Assembly: GCA_009360885.1 (NCBI GenBank)
Contig: SPEL01000002.1
Location: 682,001 to 746,000, forward strand
DNA: 64,000 nucleotides
Reading direction: 5' to 3'
Source: Sphingobium sp.
GTDB lineage: Bacteria > Pseudomonadota > Alphaproteobacteria > Sphingomonadales > Sphingomonadaceae
The notes under the pieces: model-generated
The model's input: only the letters and a program-made list of their open reading frames with translations
Told to the model about the DNA's origin: nothing
The model's database searches: none
Made by a program: the position numbers and the translations under genes
Part shown: positions 30,459 to 40,100 of the stretch, one piece after another
Position numbering within the stretch: the first letter of the stretch is position 1
How the letters are laid out: every line of letters starts with the position of its first letter

Positions 30459-31427
30459 ATGACCGATATTAATACCCTTTCCGATCGCCTTTCGACCCTT
30501 TCCGATGGCCGGATCAGCATGTCACGCCTGCGTGACGGGGTGCTGACGCTGGTTCTGGACGTTAGCGACCTTTCCGCCGAAAAACGCGACGCCCTCAGCG
30601 CCGAAATTGAGCGCGAGGCACTCACTCACCCCGATGTAGAACAAGTGCGAATCGCCCAGACCGCCGAAAAGCATGAACCCCTCATCATCGCTGTTGCATC
30701 CGGCAAGGGGGGCGTCGGCAAATCCACCGTATCGACCAATCTGGCCGTTGCTTTGTCGCGTCAGGGCGTGAAAGTTGGCATAGTCGATGCCGACATATAC
30801 GGCCCCTCTCAGCCGCGCCTGCTCGCCAGCGAAGGGGAACGTCCGCAAGCCGAAGAGAAGCAGCTTATCCCGATCATCAGCAGCATCGGCCTGCCCATGC
30901 TATCCATGGGGCATCTTGCGAAACCGGGGCAGGCCATCGCATGGCGCGGGCCAATGGCGGCGGGTGCACTGGGCCAGTTGCTGGAGGCAAAATGGCGGGG
31001 CGTTGACGTCTTGGTGGTCGATATGCCGCCTGGCACCGGCGACATTCAGCTAACGATGATACAAAAGCATAAACCCGCCGGTGTGGTCGTCGTATCAACG
31101 CCGCAGGACCTTGCGCTGATAGATGCGGCGCGCGCGGTGAACCTGTTTGAGCAGGCTCATGTGCCGATTATTGGCCTCATTGAAAATATGGCAGGCTATG
31201 TCTGCCCCCATTGCGGCGAAATATCTGATCCCTTTGGTGCGGGCGGGGCAGAAAGCGCGGCAGGCGTTATGAAAATGCCATTTCTGGGCCGCATTCCCCT
31301 TTCCATCGCCATCAGAATAGCATCTGATAGCGGCACCCCACCAGCGGCGGGAACCAGCGCAGAGGCAGAGCCGTTTATGCAAATAGCCGCGCAGGTTAAA
31401 GCATGGCTGAATAATCGTACCGGATAA
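30459..31427 (+). CDS. mrp: Mrp/ApbC iron-sulfur cluster carrier ATPase
   Basis: 322 residues. Residues 1-70 are a MIP18-like (DUF59) domain. The ParA-type P-loop VASGKGGVGKST lies near residue 80, followed by VDADIYGPSQPR and DMPPGTGD. A CxxC (CPHCGE) near residue 250 binds the cluster passed to client apoproteins. It acts in the cytoplasm. It is divergent from hflK. The CoA-binding gene follows 67 bases downstream on the same strand. Confidence 0.94.
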   Translation: MTDINTLSDRLSTLSDGRISMSRLRDGVLTLVLDVSDLSAEKRDALSAEIEREALTHPDVEQVRIAQTAEKHEPLIIAVASGKGGVGKSTVSTNLAVALSRQGVKVGIVDADIYGPSQPRLLASEGERPQAEEKQLIPIISSIGLPMLSMGHLAKPGQAIAWRGPMAAGALGQLLEAKWRGVDVLVVDMPPGTGDIQLTMIQKHKPAGVVVVSTPQDLALIDAARAVNLFEQAHVPIIGLIENMAGYVCPHCGEISDPFGAGGAESAAGVMKMPFLGRIPLSIAIRIASDSGTPPAAGTSAEAEPFMQIAAQVKAWLNNRTG

Positions 31428-31494
31428 GACAAACGGCGGGGATGACATGCCTGTTGCGGCGTAAGAACCGGCCTATGGACAGAGGACAACGCCT

Positions 31495-31944
31495 GTGACT
31501 GATATTTCCCGCCCCGAATATGAATCCAGCGATAGTGAAATTGCCGATATACTGGCATCCGCAAGGGTGATTGCGCTGGTAGGCGCGTCCGATAAACCAA
31601 CCCGGCCCAGCCATGGGGTGATGGGGTTTCTGCTATCGCAGGGCTATCATGTCATTCCGGTCAACCCCGTCCTTGCGGGGCAGGAAATCCACGGCCAGAC
31701 AGTCGTGGCTACCCTTGCCGATATAAAAGGCCCCATCGATATTGTTGATATTTTCCGCAACAGCAAGGATGCTGCTGATGCCGTTAATCAGGCAATAGAG
31801 GTCGCAGCAGGGGCTGTATGGATGCAGCTTGGCGTGGTGAATGAACATGCCGCCCGCGCCGCCCATGACGCGGGCCTTGGCGTTGTGATGGACCGATGCC
31901 CCGCGATAGAAATTCCTCGCCTGGGTATCAACCCGGTTCATTAG
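31495..31944 (+). CDS. CoA-binding domain protein (YccU family)
   Basis: 149 residues, a Rossmann-like CoA_binding_2 domain: VIALVGASDKPTRPSHGVMGFL near residue 25, HVIPVNPVLAGQEIHG, and DIVDIFRNS. The GTG at 31495 has GAGGACAACGCCT before it. The family binds CoA or acyl-CoA; cellular role unclear. It probably shares the mrp transcript. Confidence 0.88.
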   Translation: MTDISRPEYESSDSEIADILASARVIALVGASDKPTRPSHGVMGFLLSQGYHVIPVNPVLAGQEIHGQTVVATLADIKGPIDIVDIFRNSKDAADAVNQAIEVAAGAVWMQLGVVNEHAARAAHDAGLGVVMDRCPAIEIPRLGINPVH

Positions 31945-32093
31945 GGCCAGCCCACACCAGTGCCGGCGCCTATGCCCTCTCCCAAATCTGGCACCCTAAT
32001 CCGGTGTCTTAAACTTCCCTCCTTCATTCTCTGCCATCATGGCACCGTTTCCGCTTTGCCTTTATCTTCCCTCCCCTCTATCACACAGGCTCT

Positions 32094-34382
32094 ATGCGGC
32101 AATCATCACAGCAGAATGGAAAACACAGCGGCAACCGCAGGGGCGGAGTAAGTCGCCGCACCCTATTGGTCGGCGGCGGGGCGACGGCGGGTCTACTCAT
32201 CGCATGGGGGGCATGGCCCCGCAGCTATCGCCCGAATCTTGCCGTGGGGGAGAATGAAACCCTCATCAACGCCTTCCTGAAAATCGACACCAGCGGACAG
32301 ATCATCGTCATCGTGCCGCAACTGGAAATGGGGCAGGGCGTTACCACCGTTCTGCCGCAGATACTGGCCGATGAGCTGGGAGCTGACTGGCGCACTGTTG
32401 CGGTGCAGGGTGCATCCATCAGCCCGATTTACGCCAACACCCTGCTGGCAAAGCAGTTTCTGGCGAATGACTGGGCCGATTTAGCAGGCGGCGTGGGTGA
32501 CTGGACGCTGGAGCAGATCGCCATCCGTGATGCGATGATGCTGACGGGCGGTTCAACCTCTGTCCGCATGTTCGCGCAGGCCTATCGTGATGCCGGGGCA
32601 GCGGCCCGCGCCTTATTATGCAAGGCCGCCGCTGCGCGCTGGGATGTCGCGTGGGAGAATTGCGACATCATTGACGGGCTGGTCACCGACGGTCAGCGCA
32701 AGCTGAAGATAGGGGAGCTGGCCGCCTCCGCCGCGACATTTGCCCTCCCCGATGTGTTACCATTACGCAGCACGGACCGCAGCGATAATCGCCTGATCGG
32801 GCAAGATGTGCCACGGCTCGACCTCCCCTCGAAGGTTGATGGCACCCACGTCTATGCAGGGGATGTGCGCCTGCCCAATATGGTGTTCGCCTCCATCCGG
32901 CAGGGGCCGCCCGGCGCGCTCCGCCTAAAATCGGTTGATGAAAAGGCCGCAAAATCCGTCACTGGCTTATTGGAAATAGTGAAGGAAGAAAGCTGGGTTG
33001 CCACCACCGGCACCAACTGGTGGGCGGCCAATAAGGCGCTCGATATGCTGGACCCGGCGTTCGATGTCGCCAACCCGGCAAATAGCGACGCGATTGAGCA
33101 GGCACTGGAAAACGCCTTCACCGCCGATACTGGCCGCCGTATTTTCTCGCAGGGGGATCTAGCCGCCAGCTTTTCCGGCGCGGGGCTGATGCGCGGGGAT
33201 TATCGCGTTGCCCCGGCGCTGCACCTGACGCTGGAGCCGCCCTGTGCCACCGCGCGGGTCACCAATGATCGCGCTGAAATATGGGTCGCCAGTCAGGCCC
33301 CATCCTTCTGCCGCCGCGCTGTGGCCAGAGCGCTGGGCATCAGTGAGGGCAATGTCATCCTCTATCCGCTGCCCGCCGGAGGCTCCTTTGACCGACGCAT
33401 GGACCATGACGTTGCCGTGCAGGCCGCGCTTATCGCACAGAAGGTTAAGCGTCCGGTGCAGCTTATCTACTCCCGCGCCGAGGATATTATCAGCGACCAC
33501 CCCCGCCCGCCTGCCCATGCACGCATGGTGGCAAAGCTGACGCCGCGCGGGATGATAGAGGCTTTGTCCGCAAAAATATCCGCCCCCAATGCTGACGCGG
33601 AAACATGGGCGCGCATCGCCCATCACCTGCCCGCAACAGAGGCTGCGCAAAAGGCGAATAGCCACGCCGACCCACGCGCTGCTTCGGGCCTGCCCGGCCC
33701 TTATGCCATCCTGCATCAGGCGGTGGATCATTACCCCGCCACCCTGCCCATCCCCACCGGGCGATGGCGCGGTCAGGCCGACAGCTACACCTGCTTCTTC
33801 ACCGAAGCCTTTATGGATGAACTGGCGGCGGATGCAGAGATTGAGCCTTTCTCCTTCCGCATGCAGCATCTGGGGAACGCGCCGCGCATCGCCCAATGCC
33901 TGACCACCGTGACCAGCATGGGCGGGTGGAAAGGTGGTATAGCGGGCAGTGGACAAGGCATAGCCTGTCACCAGATGGACGAAGCCTCCATCGCGCTGCT
34001 GGTGGAAGCCGCGCTGGATGGTGGCGGCCTGCGCATCAAATCCATCATAGCGGTTGTCGATGTCGGCAATCAGCCCCACCCCGATATTGCACGACAACAG
34101 ATAGAAGGCGGAATTTGCTTCGGCCTGTCCGCCGCATTGGGCGGTGCCACTTATTATGACAAGGGAATGCCAACCCGCGCCATATTGGGCCGCCTTGGCC
34201 TGCCCCGCCTTGCCTCCATCGGGGATGTGCGGGTGGAGTTTATTGAAAGTGACCGTGATCCGGCTGGCGTCGGCCAGATCGGGGTGCCGCCAGTTGCCCC
34301 GGCGCTCGCAGGGGCGCTCTATACCCTGACCGGGCGCAGACACCGCGCCTTGCCTCTCCTCCCGCCTGCTTCCTTTGCGTGA
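32094..34382 (+). CDS. IorB-like molybdenum hydroxylase large subunit, catalytic Glu apparently changed to Gln
   Basis: 762 residues. A twin-arginine signal (GVSRRTLLVGGG near residue 18) indicates export. IorB-type signatures are clear: QLEMGQG near residue 80, KRPVQLIYSRAEDI, AEPF-like FTEAFMDELAAD, and the C-terminal GVPPVAPALAGALY. The family oxidises N-heterocycles or aldehydes with a molybdopterin-cytosine cofactor. Where the family normally has GxGE before GxPP, this protein reads GVGQ, putting Gln at residue 728 where the catalytic Glu is expected. No [2Fe-2S] small subunit or cytochrome partner is adjacent. hemH follows 12 bases downstream. The enzyme may be inactive, or have another role. 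Confidence 0.8.
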   Translation: MRQSSQQNGKHSGNRRGGVSRRTLLVGGGATAGLLIAWGAWPRSYRPNLAVGENETLINAFLKIDTSGQIIVIVPQLEMGQGVTTVLPQILADELGADWRTVAVQGASISPIYANTLLAKQFLANDWADLAGGVGDWTLEQIAIRDAMMLTGGSTSVRMFAQAYRDAGAAARALLCKAAAARWDVAWENCDIIDGLVTDGQRKLKIGELAASAATFALPDVLPLRSTDRSDNRLIGQDVPRLDLPSKVDGTHVYAGDVRLPNMVFASIRQGPPGALRLKSVDEKAAKSVTGLLEIVKEESWVATTGTNWWAANKALDMLDPAFDVANPANSDAIEQALENAFTADTGRRIFSQGDLAASFSGAGLMRGDYRVAPALHLTLEPPCATARVTNDRAEIWVASQAPSFCRRAVARALGISEGNVILYPLPAGGSFDRRMDHDVAVQAALIAQKVKRPVQLIYSRAEDIISDHPRPPAHARMVAKLTPRGMIEALSAKISAPNADAETWARIAHHLPATEAAQKANSHADPRAASGLPGPYAILHQAVDHYPATLPIPTGRWRGQADSYTCFFTEAFMDELAADAEIEPFSFRMQHLGNAPRIAQCLTTVTSMGGWKGGIAGSGQGIACHQMDEASIALLVEAALDGGGLRIKSIIAVVDVGNQPHPDIARQQIEGGICFGLSAALGGATYYDKGMPTRAILGRLGLPRLASIGDVRVEFIESDRDPAGVGQIGVPPVAPALAGALYTLTGRRHRALPLLPPASFA

Positions 34383-34394
34383 AGGCCCGATCCG

Positions 34395-35423
34395 ATGACC
34401 AGCACCCCCGCCGCCAATGCCCCCAATGTTAATATGATGTCCGACCCTAAAACCGGCGTCCTTATCGCCAATCTGGGCACGCCAGATGCGCCCACCAAGG
34501 CAGCGGTGAAACGCTATTTAGGCGAATTTCTTTCGGACCGGCGCGTGGTGGAAATCCCCCCTCTGCTGTGGCAACCGATATTGCGCGGCATCATCCTCAA
34601 TACCCGCCCGAAAAAATCAGCCCATGCCTATCAGATGGTGTGGACCGACAGAGGCTCCCCCCTCGCCTTTCATACGCAGGATACAGCCCAAGCGCTGAGC
34701 CATGAGTTTGCGCAACAAGGGATCATTGTTGATTGGGCCATGCGCTATGGCAATCCCTCCATCGCATCACGGCTGGAGGCGATGAAGAAGGCAGGCTGCG
34801 AGCGCATCCTCTTCGCCCCTCTCTATCCGCAATATAGCGGCGCGACCACCGCCACCGCCAATGACGCATTATTCGCGGCGCTGGCCAAAATGCGCTGGCA
34901 ACCGGCGGTGCGCACTTTACCGCCATATTATGACGAGCCAGCCTATATAGATGCTCTGGCCAACAGCGCCCGGCAGCATTTGCGCGCCCTCCCCGCCGCG
35001 CCAGAGGCTTTGCTGCTCTCTTTCCACGGCATGCCGCTGCGCACAAAGGAACTGGGCGATCCTTATTATGACCATTGCATGGAAACTGCGCGGTTGCTGT
35101 CCCAAGCCCTTGCGCCGGATTATGCAGGAACCATCAGAATCAGTTTCCAATCCCGTTTTGGCCCCGCCAAATGGATAGGCCCATCGACCGAGGACGTGCT
35201 GGAGGAACTGGCGAAAAAAGGGGTACGTCATGTTGCTGTAATGACGCCAGGATTTTCGGCGGACTGCCTTGAGACACTGGAGGAAATCGCTCTGCGCGGC
35301 AAGGAATTTTTTTGCGAAAAAGGGGGCGAAAAACTCGACTATTTTCCTTGTTTGAACGCCGAATCTGCGGCTATCATTCTTTATACAGGGCTGATCCGCC
35401 GGGAACTGGCTGGCTGGGTCTGA
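34395..35423 (+). CDS. hemH: Ferrochelatase
   Basis: 342 residues. Family motifs: VLIANLGTPDAP near the start, AMRYGNPSI, SFHGMPLRT with the metal-handling His, ISFQSRFGPAKWIGPSTEDVLEEL, and PGFSADCLETLEEI with the conserved Glu. It inserts ferrous iron into protoporphyrin IX to make haem. The ATG at 34395 lies 12 bases past the upstream stop; in-frame Met codons about 14 residues in are alternative starts. It is probably co-transcribed with the IorB-like gene. Confidence 0.94.
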   Translation: MTSTPAANAPNVNMMSDPKTGVLIANLGTPDAPTKAAVKRYLGEFLSDRRVVEIPPLLWQPILRGIILNTRPKKSAHAYQMVWTDRGSPLAFHTQDTAQALSHEFAQQGIIVDWAMRYGNPSIASRLEAMKKAGCERILFAPLYPQYSGATTATANDALFAALAKMRWQPAVRTLPPYYDEPAYIDALANSARQHLRALPAAPEALLLSFHGMPLRTKELGDPYYDHCMETARLLSQALAPDYAGTIRISFQSRFGPAKWIGPSTEDVLEELAKKGVRHVAVMTPGFSADCLETLEEIALRGKEFFCEKGGEKLDYFPCLNAESAAIILYTGLIRRELAGWV

Positions 35424-35456
35424 CCCTGTGCATTATTGCATGTGGGAGAGACTGAA

Positions 35457-36179
35457 ATGAGCAGAGTCGCCATCGTCACCGGCGGAACACGCGGCATTGG
35501 GGAAGCAATCAGCCTCGCCCTGAAGGAACAGGGCATGACGGTGATTGCTATCTATGCCGGCAATGACCAGAAAGCGCAGGAATTTACCGAGCGCACTGGC
35601 ATCGCTGCCCGTAAATGGGATGTGGGCGATCATCAGGCCTGCCTTGATGGCTGCGCCGCTGTGGAAGCAGAATTTGGCCCCGTGGACGTGCTGGTCAATA
35701 ATGCTGGTATCACTCGCGATGGCGTTCTCCAGAAAATGAGCTTTGATGACTGGAATGAGGTTATCCGCGTTAATCTGGGCGGGTGCTTCAACATGGCAAA
35801 GGCCGTTTTCCCCGGCATGCGGGACCGCAAATGGGGCCGCATCGTCAATATCGGTTCCATCAACGGGCAGGCTGGCCAATATGGGCAGGTCAATTATGCT
35901 GCGGCAAAATCCGGCATTCATGGCTTTACCAAGGCGCTGGCGCAGGAAGGCGCGAAATATGGCGTTACCGTAAACGCCCTCGCGCCCGGCTATATTGATA
36001 CCGACATGGTTGCCGCTGTGCCTGCACCGGTATTGGAAAAAATCGTTGCGAAAATCCCCGTGGGCCGCCTTGGTCACGCGCCGGAAATCGCGCGCGGAGT
36101 TGCCTTCCTATGCGGTGAGGATGCTGGCTTTGTGACCGGCGCAACCCTTTCCATCAATGGCGGGCAGCATATGTATTAA
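35457..36179 (+). CDS. phaB: Acetoacetyl-CoA reductase (short-chain dehydrogenase)
   Basis: 240 residues. Cofactor motif TGGTRGIG near residue 9, NNAGITRDGVLQKM near 85, and a catalytic Ser-Tyr-Lys set (IGSINGQ, NYAAAKSG). VNALAPGYIDTDM is typical of PhaB. It reduces acetoacetyl-CoA to 3-hydroxybutyryl-CoA for polyhydroxyalkanoate. The ATG at 35457 has GGGAGAG 7 bases before it; the upstream in-frame TTG is not favoured. No phaA or phaC is adjacent. FabG is the nearest alternative. Confidence 0.88.
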   Translation: MSRVAIVTGGTRGIGEAISLALKEQGMTVIAIYAGNDQKAQEFTERTGIAARKWDVGDHQACLDGCAAVEAEFGPVDVLVNNAGITRDGVLQKMSFDDWNEVIRVNLGGCFNMAKAVFPGMRDRKWGRIVNIGSINGQAGQYGQVNYAAAKSGIHGFTKALAQEGAKYGVTVNALAPGYIDTDMVAAVPAPVLEKIVAKIPVGRLGHAPEIARGVAFLCGEDAGFVTGATLSINGGQHMY

Positions 36180-36208
36180 TAGGGATAGCCTCTGGGGTCA
36201 TAAAGTTA

Positions 36209-36384
36209 CTAGTGACCCTAGTGCGGTGGATTTGAAATACGCCTCATTATAGTGGCGAGGCGCAGAGCCTATTTCAAATTCATAAACCGCACTGGAAACA
36301 GAGAGTTGTTAGTGACCCTTATGAATTTGAAGTTCGTTCTATGCCTGCCCAATAATAAGACGAACTTCAGATTCGGGTCACTAG
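36209..36384. repeat. Two-hairpin MITE-like repeat, copy 2
   Basis: Hairpin A (36218-36294): CTAGTGCGGTGGATTTGAAA pairs with TTTCAAATTCATAAACCGCACTG. Hairpin B (36310-36384): TAGTGACCCTTATGAATTTG pairs with CAGATTCGGGTCACTAG. An extra CTAGTGACCC lies just before hairpin A, as though a second hairpin-B end was inserted there. Arms differ from copies 1 and 3 with matching changes. Confidence 0.75.
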
Positions 36385-36519
36385 GGGCAGTTTCCTGATA
36401 AACAGATGCCGCAGAGGCTTATCCTCGCTATGCTGGTTCCTTCGATCAGGCGGGCCGCTTTGTACCGCAACAACGGCCCGCTTTTTCTATTATGTGCGCA
36501 GCAAAAATGGGAGGGCGCG

Positions 36520-36894
36520 ATGGTGAATGACATAGAACATCCCGCTTCTGACCCCGGTGTCGCCGCGCAGAATCTATCCTCAGCCGCGGCTCAGTCCGAC
36601 AAGCCTCAGCCTGACGACCAACTGTTTGCTGGGCCGCTATTTGCCGGACCGATTAAGCGCAGCATCACCATTGCCCGGCACCAAACCTCCATCAGTCTGG
36701 AACCTGTTTTCTGGGCAGCATTGCGTCGCGCTGCGCAGCAAGAAGGCATTGCTATTAACGCGCTGGTCGCCCGCATTGATGAAGAACGCATCGCCAGCCT
36801 ACCTGATGCAATGAAACAGGATTATCAGCTCGCCAATCTCGCCAGCGCGATACGCTGCTGGCTATGGGCACGGAATATCACAAGCGTTGATTGA
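36520..36894 (+). CDS. Ribbon-helix-helix domain protein
   Basis: 124 residues. The first 50 are polar and probably flexible. From about residue 50, GPIKRSITIARHQTSISLEPVFWAALRRAAQQEGIAINALV matches the alphaproteobacterial ribbon-helix-helix family that binds DNA through an antiparallel beta strand. The C-terminal NLASAIRCWLW is the family's conserved end. I choose the ATG at 36520, with GGGAGGG about 8 bases upstream, over one at 36406. It lies between two repeat copies. Regulatory target unknown. Confidence 0.78.
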   Translation: MVNDIEHPASDPGVAAQNLSSAAAQSDKPQPDDQLFAGPLFAGPIKRSITIARHQTSISLEPVFWAALRRAAQQEGIAINALVARIDEERIASLPDAMKQDYQLANLASAIRCWLWARNITSVD

Positions 36895-36963
36895 AATCAT
36901 GCCACGATAAAAGAAACGCGGCGGCAAATAGGGAGGCCCCCTTTCCACCGCCGCGCCGGAATA

Positions 36964-37130
36964 CTAGTGTGGTGGATTTGAAATACGCCACATTATAGCG
37001 GCTAAGCCCAGAGCGTATTTCAAATCCATAAACCACACTAGAATCATATATTTGCTAGTGACCTTCATGAATCTGAAGTTCGTTCAACCCCTGCCTAACA
37101 ATGTGACGAACTTCAGATCCAGGTCACTAG
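36964..37130. repeat. Two-hairpin MITE-like repeat, copy 3
   Basis: Hairpin A (36964-37041): CTAGTGTGGTGGATTTGAAA pairs with TTTCAAATCCATAAACCACACTAG. Hairpin B (37055-37130): CTAGTGACCTTCATGAATCT pairs with AGATCCAGGTCACTAG. This is the most intact copy. It lies at the 3' end of the glutamate dehydrogenase gene. Confidence 0.78.
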
Positions 37131-37175
37131 AGCGATTTCCAATCAACCGGGATCGGAAAACGCTCTCACATCACA

Positions 37176-40100
37176 TTATCGTGTCAGGGTACGAATATGC
37201 CCCGCCAGCTCCGCCAGCATCGCCACATGGGGGACGGGCGCAGCCTTTGCCCGATCAAGCTGATGCCGGAAGCGCGCTACGCGCTCCTGCTCTTGCCCCA
37301 GCCACGCCTCTACCTTTTCCACCGGCGCGTCGGTTCCCAGACGCCCTAACAGCTCAAACCGCACCTGCTCTATATCGCGTGCCACGCCAGAAAGAAGCTG
37401 TCGTTCCCATGGGTCGGTGGGCGCAAGGCGTCCGGCAGCGGCCTGCAACCAGTCCAGCCCCAATGCATCACTGAGCCGTACAAAGGCACTGGCAAGGGCG
37501 ACAACATCACCGCCCAGACGTCCGCTGAGATGGGCGATACCCACTGCCCCGCTCATTTTGAACAGTTGCACGGTGCGCTGTGCCAGATGGCCGGGAACAC
37601 CGATAGTTTCCAGTTCATCCTCTACCGCAACAGTGCGGGCAAGCATTGCTTCGCTCAGCAGATTATCTACCCGCGCAGCGACAGGGGCCACCCCGGAAAG
37701 CAGCGCCTCAACGCCAGCAGAAGGCGTGAAGCCCGGAGCCATTACCCGGATGACAGAGGCCATCTGGCCCCGCAGTGCAATGGCAATCAAACGCAGCACC
37801 TCCAGCCGCGCCTTTTCCGGCATGGCGCTCTCATCCACCATTGTCCAGAGCGCACGAACATCATAAATCCGGTCCGCGACGACAAAGGCACTGGCCATAT
37901 CTGCAAGGGAACAGCCTTCTTCCTCCACCAGTTCAAACGGGTGTATCAGGCCCAGCCGGTTGATGATGCGGTTGGCCAGTTTCGTCGCGATGATTTCTCG
38001 CCGCAACTGATGCTGGGCAATGGCATCTGCTTCCTTTTCCTGCATTTGCGGGGGGAAAGCAGTGGCAAGGTCGCCCCCCATGCCGGGATCATTGACCAGC
38101 GCGCCGCCCTCAATCGCATCCTGCAGGGTCAGCTTGGCCGTAGAGAGCAGCACCGCCAGTTCAGGCCGGGTGAGGCCCTTATCCTCCTGCGCACGGCGCA
38201 AAAGCTGGTCATTAGGGGCCAGCCCTTCCACCTTACGGTCGAGCGTACCGCTCTCCTCGAAATTCTCGATAAGGCGCACATAGCCGGGCAGCGCACCCAC
38301 GCCGCCCTGCTGCGCAATGGACAGGCCGAGCGCCTGAAGGCGGTTATCCTCCAACACCAGATCAGACACAGCATCGGTCATCTCGACGAGCAATTGGTTG
38401 CGCTCTTCCAGCGGCAAACGCCCTTCGCGCATTTCACGATTAAGCGCGATCTTGATATTGACCTCATTATCGGAACAATCAACGCCCGCGCTATTGTCGA
38501 TAAAGTCGGCATTGATGCGCCCACCGTTGAGGGCAAAGGCGATACGTCCGGCCTGTGTCACGCCCAGATTGGCACCTTCACCAATCACCTTCACCCGCAA
38601 TTCCTCGCCATTAACGCGCAAGGCATCATTGGCGGTATCACCCGCTTCTGCATTGCTCTGGCTCGCGGCCTTGATGTAAGTGCCGATACCGCCAAACCAC
38701 AACAGATCCGCCTGCGCCTTCAGCAAGGTTGAGATCAGCGTCACCGGGTCCAGTGCTGTTTCACTGACCCCCAGCAATTCCTGCATTTCCGGGCTGAGCG
38801 GGATGCTTTTCAGGCTACGCGGGAAAATGCCGCCGCCCTGCGAAATCAGCGCCCGGTCATAATCATCCCAGCTTGAACGGGGCAGGTTGAACAGCCTTTC
38901 CCGCTCGGCCCAGCTTTTCTCTGCATCGGCGGGATTTGGATCAATGAAGATATGGCGATGGTCAAAGGCCGCAATCAGCTTAATAGCCTTGCTGAGCAAC
39001 ATGCCATTACCGAACACATCGCCCGACATATCCCCCACGCCGATCACGCGCACGGGTTCGCTCTGCACATCAATGCCCATTTCGGCAAAGTGACGCTGAA
39101 CCGAGATCCACGCTCCCTTGGCGGTAATGCCCATCGCCTTATGGTCATACCCATTGGAACCGCCGCTGGCGAAGGCATCCCCCAGCCAGAATTGCTGTTC
39201 CAGTGCGATGGCATTGGCAACGTCAGAGAAAGTCGCGGTCCCCTTGTCCGCTGCGACAACGAAATAGGGGTCATCCCCGTCCCGAATGATGATATTGGCC
39301 GGATGCACCACCGCATCGGCAACGATATTATCGGTGACCGACAGCAATGTGCGGATGAAAATACGATAGCTTTCCTTGCCTTCAGCCAGCCAGCCATCAC
39401 GATCCTGCGCAGGGTTAGGCAGGCATTTGGGGTAAAAGCCTCCCTTCGCCCCCGCAGGCACAATCACCGCATTTTTGACGCGCTGCGCCTTCATCAGCCC
39501 CAATATCTCGGTGCGGAAATCATCTCGCCGGTCGGACCAGCGCAGCCCTCCGCGCGCCACCGGGCCAGAACGCAGATGAATGCCTTCCAACCGCTGTGAA
39601 TAGACCCATATTTCCCGCCATGGCAATGGACGAGGCAGGCCCGGAACCTGCGCACTATCCAGCTTGAACGCCAGCGCAAGCCGCCCGCTTTCGGCGAAGA
39701 AATTGGTCCGCAAACAAGCATGGATGAAGGCATGGATGAGGCGGATAATCCGATCCTCATCAATGGCCGTCACATTGGCAAGGGCAGCGATGATGTCTTC
39801 ATCGGCTTCCTGCGCAGCATTATCCCTGCCCCCTGCAAAGGCAGGATCATGGACGATATGAAACAGGGCCACCAGCTTATGCGTAATATCCGACTGCCGC
39901 CGCAGCGTATCGACGAAAGTGGGGACGGAATATAACATGCCCGTTTGCCGCAAATAACGATATGCCGCCCGCAGCAATAATGCAGCAGAGGGGGCCAGTT
40001 CCACCGAGACAATCAGTTCATTGAAACGATCGTCCTCTGCGGCCCCTGTCAGCACCTGTGCCAGACTGGCCTGTACTACATCAGCGCGCGCCAATACCGG

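Noticed and set aside
33159-34343. A 394-residue minus-strand frame opposite the molybdoenzyme gene
   Set aside because: High-GC antisense shadow of a recognisable family. The translation shows no domain.
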